Below are positions 51,111-62,300 of a stretch of DNA of 64,000 nucleotides, piece after piece. Every line of letters starts with the position of its first letter. The stretch's first letter is position 1. The stretch comes from CAZQQN01 sp964595485 (GTDB taxonomy: Bacteria > Bacteroidota > Bacteroidia > CAILMK01 > CAYYUA01). The stretch covers positions 1 to 64,000 of the forward strand of contig CAZQQN010000003.1 in NCBI GenBank assembly GCA_964595485.1. The letters are read 5' to 3'. Made by a program: the position numbers and the translations under genes. Under the pieces are notes generated by a model. The model saw only the letters and a list, made by a program, of their open reading frames with translations. It ran no database searches and had not been told where the DNA came from.

Positions 51111-51605
51111 CTAATCTTTACCTGGTTTAAAAGACGGCATTGTAGCTGATATCTTTGCGATTAGCTTATCCTCCTTCTGACTTTCTACCCAGACCTCCCC
51201 TTCACAAAAATTTAAGCGTTTACCAGGCTTAATCACATAGCCTTTACCAAATATGTGACTACCTTTTCCGGGACTGAGGTAAGATATACTTAAATTGCCC
51301 GTCACAACATGCTCTTCTTCACTAACCAGTGAAAAAGCAGCAAAACCGCAGACAACATCAGCAATGGTGGATGTGACCCCCCCGTGTATAAAACCATCTT
51401 GTTGGGTTAAAAAATCTTTAATGGGGGCGCGTCCTTCTATATAGCCTGGCTCTATGGTGGTTAAATCAAAACCAATATGGCGCATGAAATGCTGTCCCTT
51501 CAGCTTTTCATTGATGAAGTCCTTAAATTGTGGATTTTGGGGATTTAGTTTACTCAGTATTGCAGGCCTGAATTCCTTTTCGCCTTTATTGTTTTGCATA
51601 TTCAT
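51111..51605 (-). CDS. PaaI-family hotdog thioesterase
   Basis: A 164-residue hotdog-fold protein. GFIHGGVTSTIADVVCGFAA (about 70-89) is the active-site region, with the HGG motif. VVTGNLSISYLSPGKGSHIFG is the long strand. Residues 1-25 form a variable, Lys-rich start. Members hydrolyse acyl-CoA or phenylacetyl-CoA-type thioesters, so it could clear aryl- or acyl-CoA; paaD at 55017 is a weak hint of phenylacetate metabolism. The start overlaps the end of map by 20 bases; ATG at 51599 is an alternative. Confidence 0.87.
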   Translation of the reverse strand: MNMQNNKGEKEFRPAILSKLNPQNPQFKDFINEKLKGQHFMRHIGFDLTTIEPGYIEGRAPIKDFLTQQDGFIHGGVTSTIADVVCGFAAFSLVSEEEHVVTGNLSISYLSPGKGSHIFGKGYVIKPGKRLNFCEGEVWVESQKEDKLIAKISATMPSFKPGKD

Positions 51606-52362
51606 CGTGGATATCTGTTAACACTTCATGCCCATTGTCTGTTATTAAAATCGTATGTTCATATTGGGCTGAAAGTTTATTGTCAATTGTGGTTGCCGTC
51701 CAACCGTCTTCTTTATTTACTTTTACACGAGCTTTGCCTTGGTTGATCATGGGTTCTATGGTGAAAACCATCCCAGGCTTCATCTTTTTTCCTGAATCTT
51801 TTTCTGCTATATGGGGAATTTCAGGCTCCTCATGGAATTGAAGACCCACCCCATGTCCGCAAAATTCATAAACCACACTATAACCTTTGGAATGGGCGAA
51901 TTTAGCTATCTGATAACCAATGTTTCCAAAGTAATTACCCGGATAACATTCCTGGATACCAATATCAAGACATTGTTTTGTTGAATTCATTAATTGCCTG
52001 GCGGGATCACTTATTTCTCCAACAGTGAACATTCTACTGGTATCACCGTAGTAGCCGTTGAGAATTGTCGTGATATCTATATTGAGGATGTCTCCATCCT
52101 TTAGCTTAGTATTTTCTGAGGGGATGCCATGACAAACCACCTCGTTCAGGGAAATGCAGGTTGATTTCGGGAAGCCACCATAATTCAATGGTGCCGGATC
52201 AGCATTGTTTTCCTTGATAAATTTATGGATTTTCTGGTCAAGGAACTCAGTTGTTACGCCGGCTTTAACGTAAGGCTCAATGAAGTCCAGGGTTTTGGCT
52301 GCTAAAAGCGAGCTTTGCCTGATGCCTTCTATTTGATCAGGCGTTTTAATTGTAATAGTCAT
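51586..52362 (-). CDS. map: Methionine aminopeptidase, type I
   Basis: A 258-residue enzyme when started at the ATG at 52362 (MTITIKTPDQIEGIRQSS); the frame opens at 52392. YGGFPKSTCISLNEVVCHGIP (His), ILNIDITTILNGYYGDTSRMF (two Asp), YEFCGHGVGLQFHEEPEIPH (His and Glu) and FTIEPMINQG (Glu) supply the metal ligands. It removes the starter methionine from new proteins. It lies 74 bases downstream of fabD and overlaps the thioesterase gene. Confidence 0.96.
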   Translation of the reverse strand: MTITIKTPDQIEGIRQSSLLAAKTLDFIEPYVKAGVTTEFLDQKIHKFIKENNADPAPLNYGGFPKSTCISLNEVVCHGIPSENTKLKDGDILNIDITTILNGYYGDTSRMFTVGEISDPARQLMNSTKQCLDIGIQECYPGNYFGNIGYQIAKFAHSKGYSVVYEFCGHGVGLQFHEEPEIPHIAEKDSGKKMKPGMVFTIEPMINQGKARVKVNKEDGWTATTIDNKLSAQYEHTILITDNGHEVLTDIHDEYAKQ

Positions 52363-52436
52363 GAAGAAACGTTTAATGAAATTGATGATCATAAAAAATG
52401 AGAAGCGCCTAATAACTAATGAACAGGCTTTCTAAG

Positions 52437-53321
52437 CTATTCAATCTTTAGGCTGCTAAAACTTTTACTTCGGTCAATTTTCTTCACCAGGGATTGAAGA
52501 ACGTTACCAGGCCCTACTTCTAAAAACTCTTCAGCCCCATCTTCTATCATTTGCTGAATAGACTGCGTCCACTTGACAGGTGCTGTTAACTGTTCAATAA
52601 GGCGTTTTTTGATTTCACCCGGATCTCGGGAAGGTTCAGCAGTTGCATTCTGGTAAATCGGGCATGATGGCTTATTAACGGTTGTTTTTTCAAGCGCATC
52701 TGCCAACTCGTTCCGGGCAGGTTCCATTACAGGTGAATGAAAGGCGCCGCCAACATTTAATTTCATGGCCCTTTTGGCACCTTTTTCTTTTAGGGCGTCA
52801 ATGGCCTTATCCAAAGCTGTATCTTCTCCTGAAATAACTATCTGACCAGGGGAGTTATAATTAGCCGGGACAACCGTGTCATTTATATTGTTGCAAACTG
52901 ACTCCACTGTTTCATCATCTAAGCCCATAATAGCAGCCATACTTGAAGGATTAGCATCGCATGCCTTTTGCATAGCATTAGCCCTGTGTTTTACTAAATT
53001 GAGGCCATCCTCGAAGTCCAAACCATTGGTAGCTGCTAATGCTGAAAACTCACCAAGCGAATGGCCTGCTGTCATGTCCGGATCAAAACCATCCCCTTTT
53101 GCTTTGGCTACTGCATAGGAATGGATAAAAATGGAGGGCTGGGTTACACTGGTTTCTTTAAGCTCTTCCTCAGTCCCCTCAAACATGACTTTAGTTATAT
53201 CGAATCCGAGTATATCATTCGCTTGCTGAAAAATATCCCTTGCTATTCGGGAACTATCATGCAAGTCTTTTCCCATGTTTAAGTGCTGGGATCCTTGTCC
53301 GGGAAAAATATAAGCTTTCAT
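52437..53321 (-). CDS. fabD: Malonyl-CoA:ACP transacylase
   Basis: A 294-residue cytoplasmic enzyme. FPGQGSQHLNMG (about 6-17) opens the family, GHSLGEFSA (Ser88 nucleophile) is intact, and QKACDANPSSMAAIMG with FHSPVMEPA (His) completes the active site. It loads malonyl groups onto acyl carrier protein for fatty-acid synthesis. No fabF or acpP is in the window. It is followed by map and preceded by queD on the same strand. Confidence 0.96.
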   Translation of the reverse strand: MKAYIFPGQGSQHLNMGKDLHDSSRIARDIFQQANDILGFDITKVMFEGTEEELKETSVTQPSIFIHSYAVAKAKGDGFDPDMTAGHSLGEFSALAATNGLDFEDGLNLVKHRANAMQKACDANPSSMAAIMGLDDETVESVCNNINDTVVPANYNSPGQIVISGEDTALDKAIDALKEKGAKRAMKLNVGGAFHSPVMEPARNELADALEKTTVNKPSCPIYQNATAEPSRDPGEIKKRLIEQLTAPVKWTQSIQQMIEDGAEEFLEVGPGNVLQSLVKKIDRSKSFSSLKIE

Positions 53322-53353
53322 ACAGTTTGGTATTTTCTGGTTTAGGTTATCGC

Positions 53354-53764
53354 TTACTCACCATAGTAATCTACATAATGGTTTTCCGTTTCAAAAATTT
53401 GAATGCGGTGTAATTCTATACCTTCTTTAAAAATTGGTGCTAATTCCTGCCAGATACCTTTCGCTAAATTTTCAGTTGTTGGGTTCAGACCTTCAAGGAA
53501 GTCTACTTCCAGATTAAGGTTTTTGTGGTCTACCTTTTGTATAATGTGTTGTTTAATAAGGTGGCTAAGGTCTTTCACATTCATTAGAAGACCAGTTGTG
53601 GGATCCGGTTGGCCCTTTATTGTTACATAAAGCACAAAGTTATGGCCATGCCAGTTCGGATTAGCACATTCTTCAAAAACCTCCAGGTTTTTTTCTTCCG
53701 ACCAACCCGGCACAGCTAATTTATGGGCAGCGTTAAAATGTTCTCTTCTTGTAAGGTAAATCAT
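53354..53764 (-). CDS. queD: 6-carboxytetrahydropterin synthase (QueD/PTPS family)
   Basis: A 136-residue enzyme of the T-fold family. REHFNAAHKL and CANPNWHGHNFVLYV supply the three zinc His residues and the catalytic Cys. LEGLNPTTENLAKGIW and the C-terminal ETENHYVDYYG close the fold. It makes 6-carboxytetrahydropterin for queuosine synthesis, or a pterin in related members. It has an unusual strong Shine-Dalgarno site, GAGGAGGTC, ending just before the ATG. It is the first gene of the minus-strand run leading to arsC. Confidence 0.93.
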   Translation of the reverse strand: MIYLTRREHFNAAHKLAVPGWSEEKNLEVFEECANPNWHGHNFVLYVTIKGQPDPTTGLLMNVKDLSHLIKQHIIQKVDHKNLNLEVDFLEGLNPTTENLAKGIWQELAPIFKEGIELHRIQIFETENHYVDYYGE

Positions 53765-53940
53765 GACCTCCTCGGCAACTCAATTGCTTTTTAAAAAGGA
53801 ATCCTTTTCTGAGATTCCTGAGGTTATTTTCTGAACGTACAAATTTAAAACTTGAAGTGGTGTTTTTAGCATGAATATCTTTATAAGTTCATGCTTTTTT
53901 CATTAAAATTGCTCATTGTTTTATAAAGGGGTTCTATTCC

Positions 53941-54912
53941 ATGATTGTAGTAACCGGCGCAGCGGGATTTATTGGTAGTTGTTTGATAGGCAAATTAAAT
54001 AGGGAAGGATATCGTGATATAGTAGCCGTTGACGATTTCTCCAGCTCAGCCAAAGCACCCAACCTTTCGAATAAAATAATTTCTGAAAAAGTAGAAAGAA
54101 GTAATTTCCCTGAATGGCTACCAAATAATGAAAAATTGGTGCAATTTGTCTTTCACTTAGGGGCAAGAACTGATACTGCTGAAATGAATGATCAAATATT
54201 CAAGGATTTGAACCTTAATTACGCCAAGCAAGTGTGGCAGATGTGCATTGATTTTGGCTTGCCATTGATATATGCCTCCTCAGGTGCTACCTATGGTCTT
54301 GGGGAATTTGGTTACGAGGATGATCCTGAGCTTGTGCCCAAGTTAAAACCCTTGAATCCATACGGTCAATCTAAAAATGATTTTGACCAATGGGTTATTA
54401 ATCAGCAAATGCAGCCTTACTACTGGATAGGGGTGAAGTTTTTCAATGTTTATGGTCCCAATGAGTATCACAAAGACCGGATGGCATCCGTTGTTTACCA
54501 TGCGTTTAACCAGATCATGGAAAAAGGAAAAGTAAGACTTTTTAGGTCTCATAGCCCGTATTATGAGGATGGTGAACAGATGAGAGATTTTATCTACATT
54601 AAAGATGTCGTTGAGGTTCTTTACTGGCTGATGCTTCACCGAAAGGGTAAAAATTCCGGTATTTACAACTTAGGAACAGGAAAAGCTGAAACATTTCTGC
54701 ACCTGGCTAATAGCATTTTCAAAGCACTTGGAAAAGAGCCTTTTATAGAGTTTATTGATACACCGGAAGATATACGGGATAAATACCAGTATTTCACTGA
54801 GGCAAAAATGGAAAAATTAAGGTCAATTGGGTACAATAAACCGTTCTATTCCCTTGAGGAAGGGATATTTAACTATGTGTCAGAATACCTTAAGTTAGGA
54901 CGTTATTATTAA
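53941..54912 (+). CDS. hldD: ADP-glyceromanno-heptose 6-epimerase
   Basis: A 323-residue extended short-chain dehydrogenase. VTGAAGFIGSCLIGKLN (NADP site, about 4-20), FHLGARTDT, YASSGATYG and the catalytic NPYGQSKNDFD (Tyr-x3-Lys, about 140) are present. KFFNVYGPNEYHKDRMASVVYH marks HldD. It changes ADP-D-glycero- to ADP-L-glycero-mannoheptose for LPS or S-layer. gmhB at 30148 belongs to the same pathway, so the two genes support a heptose-bearing envelope. An assembly gap lies 77 bases downstream. Confidence 0.94.
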   Translation: MIVVTGAAGFIGSCLIGKLNREGYRDIVAVDDFSSSAKAPNLSNKIISEKVERSNFPEWLPNNEKLVQFVFHLGARTDTAEMNDQIFKDLNLNYAKQVWQMCIDFGLPLIYASSGATYGLGEFGYEDDPELVPKLKPLNPYGQSKNDFDQWVINQQMQPYYWIGVKFFNVYGPNEYHKDRMASVVYHAFNQIMEKGKVRLFRSHSPYYEDGEQMRDFIYIKDVVEVLYWLMLHRKGKNSGIYNLGTGKAETFLHLANSIFKALGKEPFIEFIDTPEDIRDKYQYFTEAKMEKLRSIGYNKPFYSLEEGIFNYVSEYLKLGRYY

Positions 54913-54989
54913 AGGCTTCTATAAATGCTTTTAACCTTTATGAGCTTATTGAATAAGAAGTAAATCAATTCAGTAGGCTTATTGAAAAG

Positions 54990-54999
54990 NNNNNNNNNN
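54990..54999. other. Assembly gap, ten N
   Basis: Ten N between the convergent hldD and paaD genes. Both flanks carry nearly the same short string (TATTGAAAAG before, TATTGAAAGG after), and another TATTGAATAAG lies upstream. A tandem repeat probably broke the assembly. Confidence 0.9.
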
Positions 55000-55016
55000 T
55001 ATTGAAAGGAAATGGT

Positions 55017-55532
55017 TTAGCCAACCGGTTTGAATTGCTCAAACGTTTCCTTGCAATTGTTGCAGTAATGGATGGAGCGACACAAAGTTGGCCCAAAGGG
55101 AGTTTGCATGGTGGTGTTTTCACTACCGCAGTGAGGGCATTGAGCATTTTCCACCACTGAAACGTCAAGGTCATCCTGGTAACAAGCCGGCGGCGTAATA
55201 CCGAATTGCTGCATCTTTTCACGGCCCTCATCGCTGATCATATTACTATTCCACTGTACATCATAATTAACCTCTACCTCTGCCGAATGGATGCCATCTA
55301 CCTTTTCTGAAGCTACTTTAACCTGCTCCCGCATAATATTTAAAGCAGGACAACCTGAGAAAGTTGGGGTCATCACTACTTTTGCGTTATGGTTCTCTTC
55401 TACTTTTATATCAATGATAATACCTAAGTCTATAACGGAAAGCGTTGGGATTTCCGGATCACTAACTTGCTTAAGACTTTCTTCTACTTTCTTGGCTAGC
55501 TGGTTGGTTTTTTGGGTAGTGGATATATCCAT
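55017..55532 (-). CDS. paaD: Phenylacetyl-CoA epoxidase-associated protein PaaD
   Basis: A 171-residue protein. Residues about 12-110 are a MIP18/DUF59 domain (VSDPEIPTLSVIDLGIIIDI, TFSGCPALNIMREQV). The C-terminal zinc ribbon AQCPHCGSENTTMQTPFGPT ... IHYCNNCKETFEQF has two CxxC pairs and is the mark of PaaD as opposed to SufT. It helps insert or repair the metal centre of the phenylacetyl-CoA epoxygenase. No paaABCE gene is present, so it stands alone here. The window gap at 54990 is beside its stop, so neighbours may be lost there. Confidence 0.92.
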   Translation of the reverse strand: MDISTTQKTNQLAKKVEESLKQVSDPEIPTLSVIDLGIIIDIKVEENHNAKVVMTPTFSGCPALNIMREQVKVASEKVDGIHSAEVEVNYDVQWNSNMISDEGREKMQQFGITPPACYQDDLDVSVVENAQCPHCGSENTTMQTPFGPTLCRSIHYCNNCKETFEQFKPVG

Positions 55533-55690
55533 AAAGTGAATTTTTTACCACCAACTAAAACAAATATAAAGGAAAAAGGTTTGCCTCAAAACCTTCTTAA
55601 TATTCATTGATAGAAAAAAACAATACCTTTGGGCTTTATTCTGTCTCAACTGTGTTTTAGCTTGGTTCAAAAAAAGCAGTTTTAATACTT

Positions 55691-56284
55691 ATGATAGCTT
55701 ACCTAAAAGGAGATTTGACTTACAAGAGTCCTACCTATGTATTTATTGAAAATCAGGGAGTTGGGTATGAAGTCAATATTTCCCTCAATACCTACGATAA
55801 GATTGTAAACCTTGAGAACTGCCAATTGCATACTCATCTGGCTATTAAGGAAGATGCTCATATTTTATATGGCTTTTATGACGAATCCGAGAAAAAACTT
55901 TTTAAGCATTTAATTAGTGTCTCAGGTATCGGTCCTAATTCTGCACGAATGATTTTGTCATCTGTTGCACATCCTGATCTCAAAAAAGCAATAATTCAAG
56001 GGGACGTAACGTTGTTAAAATCAATCAAAGGCATAGGTGCGAAATCAGGTCAACGTATTGTAGTAGAATTGCAGGATGTGCTTAAAAAACAACATGAAGA
56101 AGAAGGGAGCATTGCAGTAGAAGAATCAGGATCTTCAATTGACCTGGAAGAGGCACAGCAAGGCCTTGTAATGCTGGGATTTAAGAAAGATGAGGCTGAG
56201 AAAGCTTTAAAAAAGATATTGCATCAGAAAGGGGAAAATTTGACTACAGAGGATTTGATTAAGCATGCCTTAAAGATTTTGTAA
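55691..56284 (+). CDS. ruvA: Holliday junction DNA helicase subunit RuvA
   Basis: A 197-residue protein. The OB-fold (about 1-62) opens IAYLKGDLTYKSPTYVFIEN. The HhH domain (LFKHLISVSGIGPNSARMIL, about 70-90, and LLKSIKGIGAKSGQRIVVEL, about 108-127) is typical. The C-terminal RuvB-binding domain (LVMLGFKKDEAEKALKKIL) is present. It recognises four-way junctions and guides RuvB. It is 34 bases upstream of sprA, a conserved pairing in gliding Bacteroidota. Confidence 0.97.
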   Translation: MIAYLKGDLTYKSPTYVFIENQGVGYEVNISLNTYDKIVNLENCQLHTHLAIKEDAHILYGFYDESEKKLFKHLISVSGIGPNSARMILSSVAHPDLKKAIIQGDVTLLKSIKGIGAKSGQRIVVELQDVLKKQHEEEGSIAVEESGSSIDLEEAQQGLVMLGFKKDEAEKALKKILHQKGENLTTEDLIKHALKIL

Positions 56285-56318
56285 AATCTCCCTGAAAGTC
56301 AGAAAAGCGTAAGCAATA

Positions 56319-59300
56319 TTGGGCGGAATTAGGAATGCATGCATCATTTTTGGGGTGTTTGGGGCAGCTTTAGCTTGTACGAATGAAAGCGTTGCAACCC
56401 CGGCTCCTATTTTGCAGAACCCTGTAGATGGTAATGGGGATACTACAAAGCAAGAAGATGAGGACTTACGTTATCCCATTTCTGATGATGATAGTCCTTA
56501 TTCATCAGGTGACAGGCATCCTTTTGATCTTGAAAGCCCCTCAAGTATTGACCGCTCAATGAAACTTGATTCTAATCTTGACAATTACAAGATTGAAAAA
56601 AGTATTGGAGGGGAGCAGATAGGAGAAACAGAAGAGGTCCCTCTGGATGAGTACCTGGAAGAGGATACTAAACGTTGGCAACAAGATTATTTTAAGGATC
56701 GATCAAAGTCCCAAAATTTTGTTCAGGGTGAACAGGGTTTGATACCAGAAGTCAACTTAGGGCCTAATCTTATTGATAAAATATTGAGTGGTGGTATTAT
56801 TGATATCCAACCAAGGGGTTCAGCTGAGCTAACCTTTAAAGGGGATTTCAACACTGTAGAAAACCCTGCCTGGGACCAACGGCAGCAGAGAACAGGTCAA
56901 TTCAAATTTGACCAGAAGATTAACCTGAATGTTACCGGTACCATTGCTGACCGGATTGATATAGGTATTAATTATGATACCGAATCTCAATTTCAATTTG
57001 ATAACGAGGTAAGCATCAACTACCAGGGAGAATCGGATGAAATAGTTCAAAACCTTGAACTGGGAAATATTAATTTTCCTGTACCCGGAACCCTGATAGA
57101 CGGTAGTCGTAGTTTATTTGGGGTTAAATCAGAACTTCAATTCGGGCGACTAAGGATAACATCTGCTATAGCCCAAAAGCGAAGTGAACAAAAATCGCTT
57201 ACTGTTCAAGGCGGAGGCCAGCGGCAAAGATTTAACATAGAAGCAAGTGATTACGATGCTAATCGCCATTTCTTCCTGGCCCAATATTTCAGGGATAACT
57301 ACAACGATGCCATGTCCCGGCTACCTGTTGTTAATTCACAGGTTCAGATTAAGCGGGTTGAGGTTTGGGTGACCAATGAAAGGGGTAACCAGCAAAAGAC
57401 TCGAAACATTGTGGGCTTTATGGATTTAGGAGAGCCCAATCCTTATAACGAGAAAAATGGCCAATTTCTTACTGGTACGAACCAACCTTTTCCCGATAAT
57501 GATGCTAACAACCTTTACGAAGAACTTCAGTCCAAGCCTTGCTTTCGGGATCAGCAGCGTGTAACGCAGTGTTTGAATGGAATTTCTGATCCCGATTTTA
57601 ACAATGGTAAGGATTACGCTAAAATTGACAATGCCAGGCGGCTGGATAGGTCTGATTACGATGTTAACCGAAAACTGGGCTTTATTTCTCTGAATCGGTC
57701 TTTAAATGAAGATGAGGTTTTAGCAGTAGCTTTTGAATACCAGGTGAATGGCGAGCTCTATCAGGTAGGTGAGTTTGGTCGCCAGCAAAATTCGGATCCT
57801 AATGACCCAAATGTGCTCTTTCTTAAATTATTGAAAAGTTTTGGCCCAAGGACAGACCTGCCGATTTGGGACCTCATGATGAAAAATGTTTACTCCGTTG
57901 GAGGTTATCAAATTTCCCAGGAGGACTTTCGGTGCCAGGTTCTTTATGAAGATGATGAAAGTGGTGGTGATCTCAATTATTTGCCTGAGCCTAATTTTTC
58001 CGACCGGTCGTTGTTACAGGTTATGAACCTTGATCAATTGAATGCTAAGCAAGAGGGCTACCCGGACGGCCGGTTTGATTACATTCCGAATATTACCGTG
58101 AAACCTGATAATGGACGAATCATTTTTCCCGTTCTTGAGCCATTTGGTGATCATTTGAGAAACCAGTTTAAGGATCCTGATTCCCGTAAAGCCAATCAAT
58201 ATGTTTACGATGCTCTTTATGACTCAACCCAGTTTTTAGCCGAACAAGTCACTGAGCGTGATAAATTCATTTTAGCGGGAAGGTACCAATCTTCTAAGGG
58301 TAAAACAGTGTCCCTCAATGCAGTTGATATCCCTAAAAACTCAGTTCAGGTAACAGCCGGTGGCGTTAAATTACAGGAAGGCACTGATTATACGGTGGAT
58401 TATACGCTTGGGAGGGTAAAAATCCTCAACGAGCAGATCCTTAGTTCAGGTCAGGCCATAGAAGTTAGTGCAGAAAGTAATCAGGCCTTTTCGTCCCAGC
58501 AAAAAACCTTTATAGGAAACCGGTTTGATTACAAAGTATCCGAGAACTTTAACCTGGGCGGTACTTTCCTTTATCAGAATGAGACCCCTTTTACCCAAAA
58601 AACGAACATTGGTAATGAACCGATAGCGAATGTCATTTGGGGTGTTGATGGTTCTTATAGCACGGAATCCCGGTTTTTAACAGACCTGGTGGATAAAATC
58701 CCCTTACTGGATACAAAGAAAGAATCGCAGATTTCCGTACAAGGTGAATTTGCCCAGATTATCCCAGGTCATCCAAACGCTATTGGCGAACAAGGAAACT
58801 CTTACCTTGATGATTTTGAGGGAAGTGAGACCACCATAGACCTACGGGTGGTAAGGAATTGGCAATTAGCAAGTACACCTGCTAAGCAACCAAAGGTAGT
58901 AGAAAATGGTGGTGAAATAAGCAATTATTCCTACAACTACCAGCGTGCTAAAATTGCTTGGTACCAAGTGGATAACCTTTTTTACCGGAATAATCAGTTT
59001 ACCCCTGATCATATCCAAAGAGATCAGGAAATGTTGTCCAATCACTACATGCGGCAAATTAAGCAAAATGAGGTTTTTCCCAGAAGGCAGAATCCCCAAG
59101 GTGTACCAAATAATGTGAATAGCTTTGATATTGCTTTCTTCCCCAACAAAAGGGGGCCATACAACTTTAATGTTGATGAAATTAAACAGAACGGTGAGCT
59201 AAAAAATCCGGAGGATAAATGGGGTGGTATAATGAGGGCTCTTCAGCAAACGGATTTTCAGTCTAATAATATAGAATATATTGAATTCTGGATGATGGAT

Positions 59301-62300
59301 CCCTTTATATACGATGAAAATCGTGATGGTGGGGAATTCTATGTTAACCTGGGCAATATTTCAGAAGACATACTTAAGGATGGGCAGATGTTTTATGAAA
59401 ATGGCCTGCCAGAGGATGGTCAAATTGGTCCGGATCAAACTGAAACAGCATGGGGCTATGTTCCGGTTACATCGCCCGTGAATTTCTCCTTTGCCAATAA
59501 TCCTGATTCTCGCCCTAATCAGGATGTTGGACTGGATGGGCTCAAAAATGATCAAGAAAAGCAAAAGTTTGACAGCATATTTCTTGACCGGCTTGCTCAG
59601 AAATATGGAGAAAATTCGGAGGCTTATCAACAAGCTGTAGAAGATCCGGCAGGCGATAATTACGAATACTACAGGAATGACAACCACAATGAAGAAGAAC
59701 ACAATATTATCAGAAGGTATCAAAACTTTAACAATACAGAAGGTAATTCGCCTACACCAGAGCAATGGCCTAATGATTACTCCAATTCCGCTGCTTTAAA
59801 ACCTGATGTAGAAGACCTGAATAATGATTATACACTGAATAGCCTGGAAGATTACTTCCAGTACAGGATAGAACTGAAACCGGAAAAAATGGAAGTAGGC
59901 CAGAATTATATCAAAGATAAGCAAGTGAGCTCTGTTGAATTAAGAAATGGAAACACGGAAGACGTGACGTGGTATCAGTTCAGAATACCTGTTAAATCTT
60001 TCGATAAAAAGGTCGGGGAGATTGAGAACTTTACCTCGATCCGCTTTATGAGGCTATTCTTAACCGATTTCAGTGATAGTATTATTTGCCGTTTTGCCAG
60101 GATGAATCTGGTTAGAACTGACTGGAGACGTTATCTTGAAAATGCAAAAAGTCTGAGTTCTGTGGTTCCCCAGGATCCAATAGATACATCCTCTTTTGAA
60201 ATATCAACTGTGAATATCGAAGAAAATTCCAACCGGAACCCTATACCTTACGTTTTGCCACCTGATATTCAAAGGGAAGTACAATACAATACTTCCCAGT
60301 TGCTTGAACAAAATGAGCAATCCTTGGCCCTTTCAGTGCAAGATCTTGAAGATGGCGATGCCCGAGCGGCTTTTAAGCGGACGAGTTTTAACGTCCGGAG
60401 GTACAATCGTTTGGAGATGTTCGCCCATGCTGAAGGGAGGCAGGATGGTAATCAATTGAAGGATGGCGATCTTTGGCTATTTGTTCGATTAGGTACGGAT
60501 TTTAGCGAAAACTACTATGAATATGCTATACCGCTGCAAGTCACCAAAGGACAAACCAATGACCGTGATAAAATATGGCCTGAAGCCAACCAGATTGATT
60601 TACCGCTTAAAGAGTTTTTTGAAGCCAAACTAAAACGAAATAAGGCTTCATCTAACTTGCAAAGGCCTTTTGAGACCAAAGCAAAAGAGGGAAATGGAAA
60701 AATTACGGTAGTGGGTAGACCGGATCTAAGTGATGTACAGTCATTAATGATAGGCGTCTGGAATCCTGAAAAAGGGGAATCAAGAACCAACGATAATGGC
60801 CTGCCTAAGTCCGGCCATGTATGGGTAAATGAATTGCGTGTATCTGATTTCAAAGAAGATGGAGGATGGGCTGCCCGTGGCCAAGCCCGTGCCCAACTTG
60901 CTGATTTTGCTGAATTAACACTTGCCGGGAACCGTAAAACCATTGGCTTTGGGGGCCTTGAGCAAAATATACAAGAACGTAGCCAAGAGGATGTCAGGGG
61001 GTTTGATTTTAAGTCTTCTTTTAACCTGGGTAAATTTTTCCCTGCTAATTCCGGCATCAAAATCCCTATGTTTTACAGCTATTCAGAAACCATAAAAAGA
61101 CCGAGGTACAATCCTCTCAATAGAGATGTATTATTGGATACTAAGCTGGAGTTAGCAGAGTCTGAAGCTGAAAGGGACTCTATCAAGCAAAAAGTAGAAG
61201 ATTTCAGGAGTCGCAGAACTTTAAGCTTCAATAATGTCAGGAAAGAAAGGACAGGAGGTGGTAAAACCCGTCCCTGGGATGTTGAAAACTTCAGTGCTAC
61301 CTACTCTTACAAACAGCGATTTAGGCGCAATATTGATAGGAAGTTTGATCAAAAAGATGTCTACAACGGGGCCCTTAACTACGATTACAGTTTTCAGGGA
61401 AAGACGGTAAAGCCTTTCCAAGATTTAAGTAATTCGAATTGGTTAAGACCCATTACTGACTTTAATTTTAACTATATACCTAATTCAATTGGTTTCAGAA
61501 CCGAGTTCAGGCGACTTATTAACGAATATGAATTTCGTAACAATACAGCTGACAAAGCTATTCAGGATCGTTATTACGATAAAAACTTTACCAATAAAAG
61601 GGTTTATAACCTGAGATGGAATTTAACCCAATCACTGAACTTGAACTACAGCGCTACTGCTGATGCCATCATTGATGAACCCAGAGGACCAGTGGATCAA
61701 AATGCCAGGGATTCTATCCGGAGGAATCTTTCGAACTTTGGACGGCCCAATCGTTTTCAGCAACAGGTAAGTCTGAGCTATAAAGTGCCCTTGAAAAAAA
61801 TTCCGGCTTTAGACTGGACTTCCCTGCAGACAAATTATGATGGTAGCTACCGTTGGGAAGCTGCTCCTCCAAAGGAATCTTCCCTTGGCAACACCATTAA
61901 CAATTCCCAGGAAATATCAGCCAACGGACAATTACAATTAAGGCGTTTGTACAATAAAGTAGAGTTCTTCAAAACCGTTAACAGAGGAGGGGATAACGTA
62001 GAGCGCATTAAAAAGAAAAAGCTTGATGAAAAGATTAAAAATTGGGAAAAGTTAGACAAGAGAGAAGATACTTCAGCAGGTCCCAAGCCTTCTATGGAGG
62101 ATGTTGAAGTGGCTGAGACACTTATTAACACTGCTGAGATTGCTAGTAGGGGATTGATGAGTGTGCGGAATGTTAACGTAAATTATAGTATATCAAGAGG
62201 AACAGGTGTGAATGGTTTTACACCGGATCCCCAATATTTAGGGCAGGATGTTCAGCAAAGTGCGCCAAGTTTGCCTTTTGTTTTTGGGGGTCAGACAGAT

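Noticed and set aside
59361..59765. 134-codon minus-strand open frame inside sprA
   Set aside because: Hydrophobic Ile/Val-rich antisense product that mirrors Asn/Asp codons of sprA, a common artefact.
60515..61060. 181-codon minus-strand open frame inside sprA
   Set aside because: Antisense shadow of a strongly supported gene; low-complexity Ser/Pro/Arg-rich translation and no start context.
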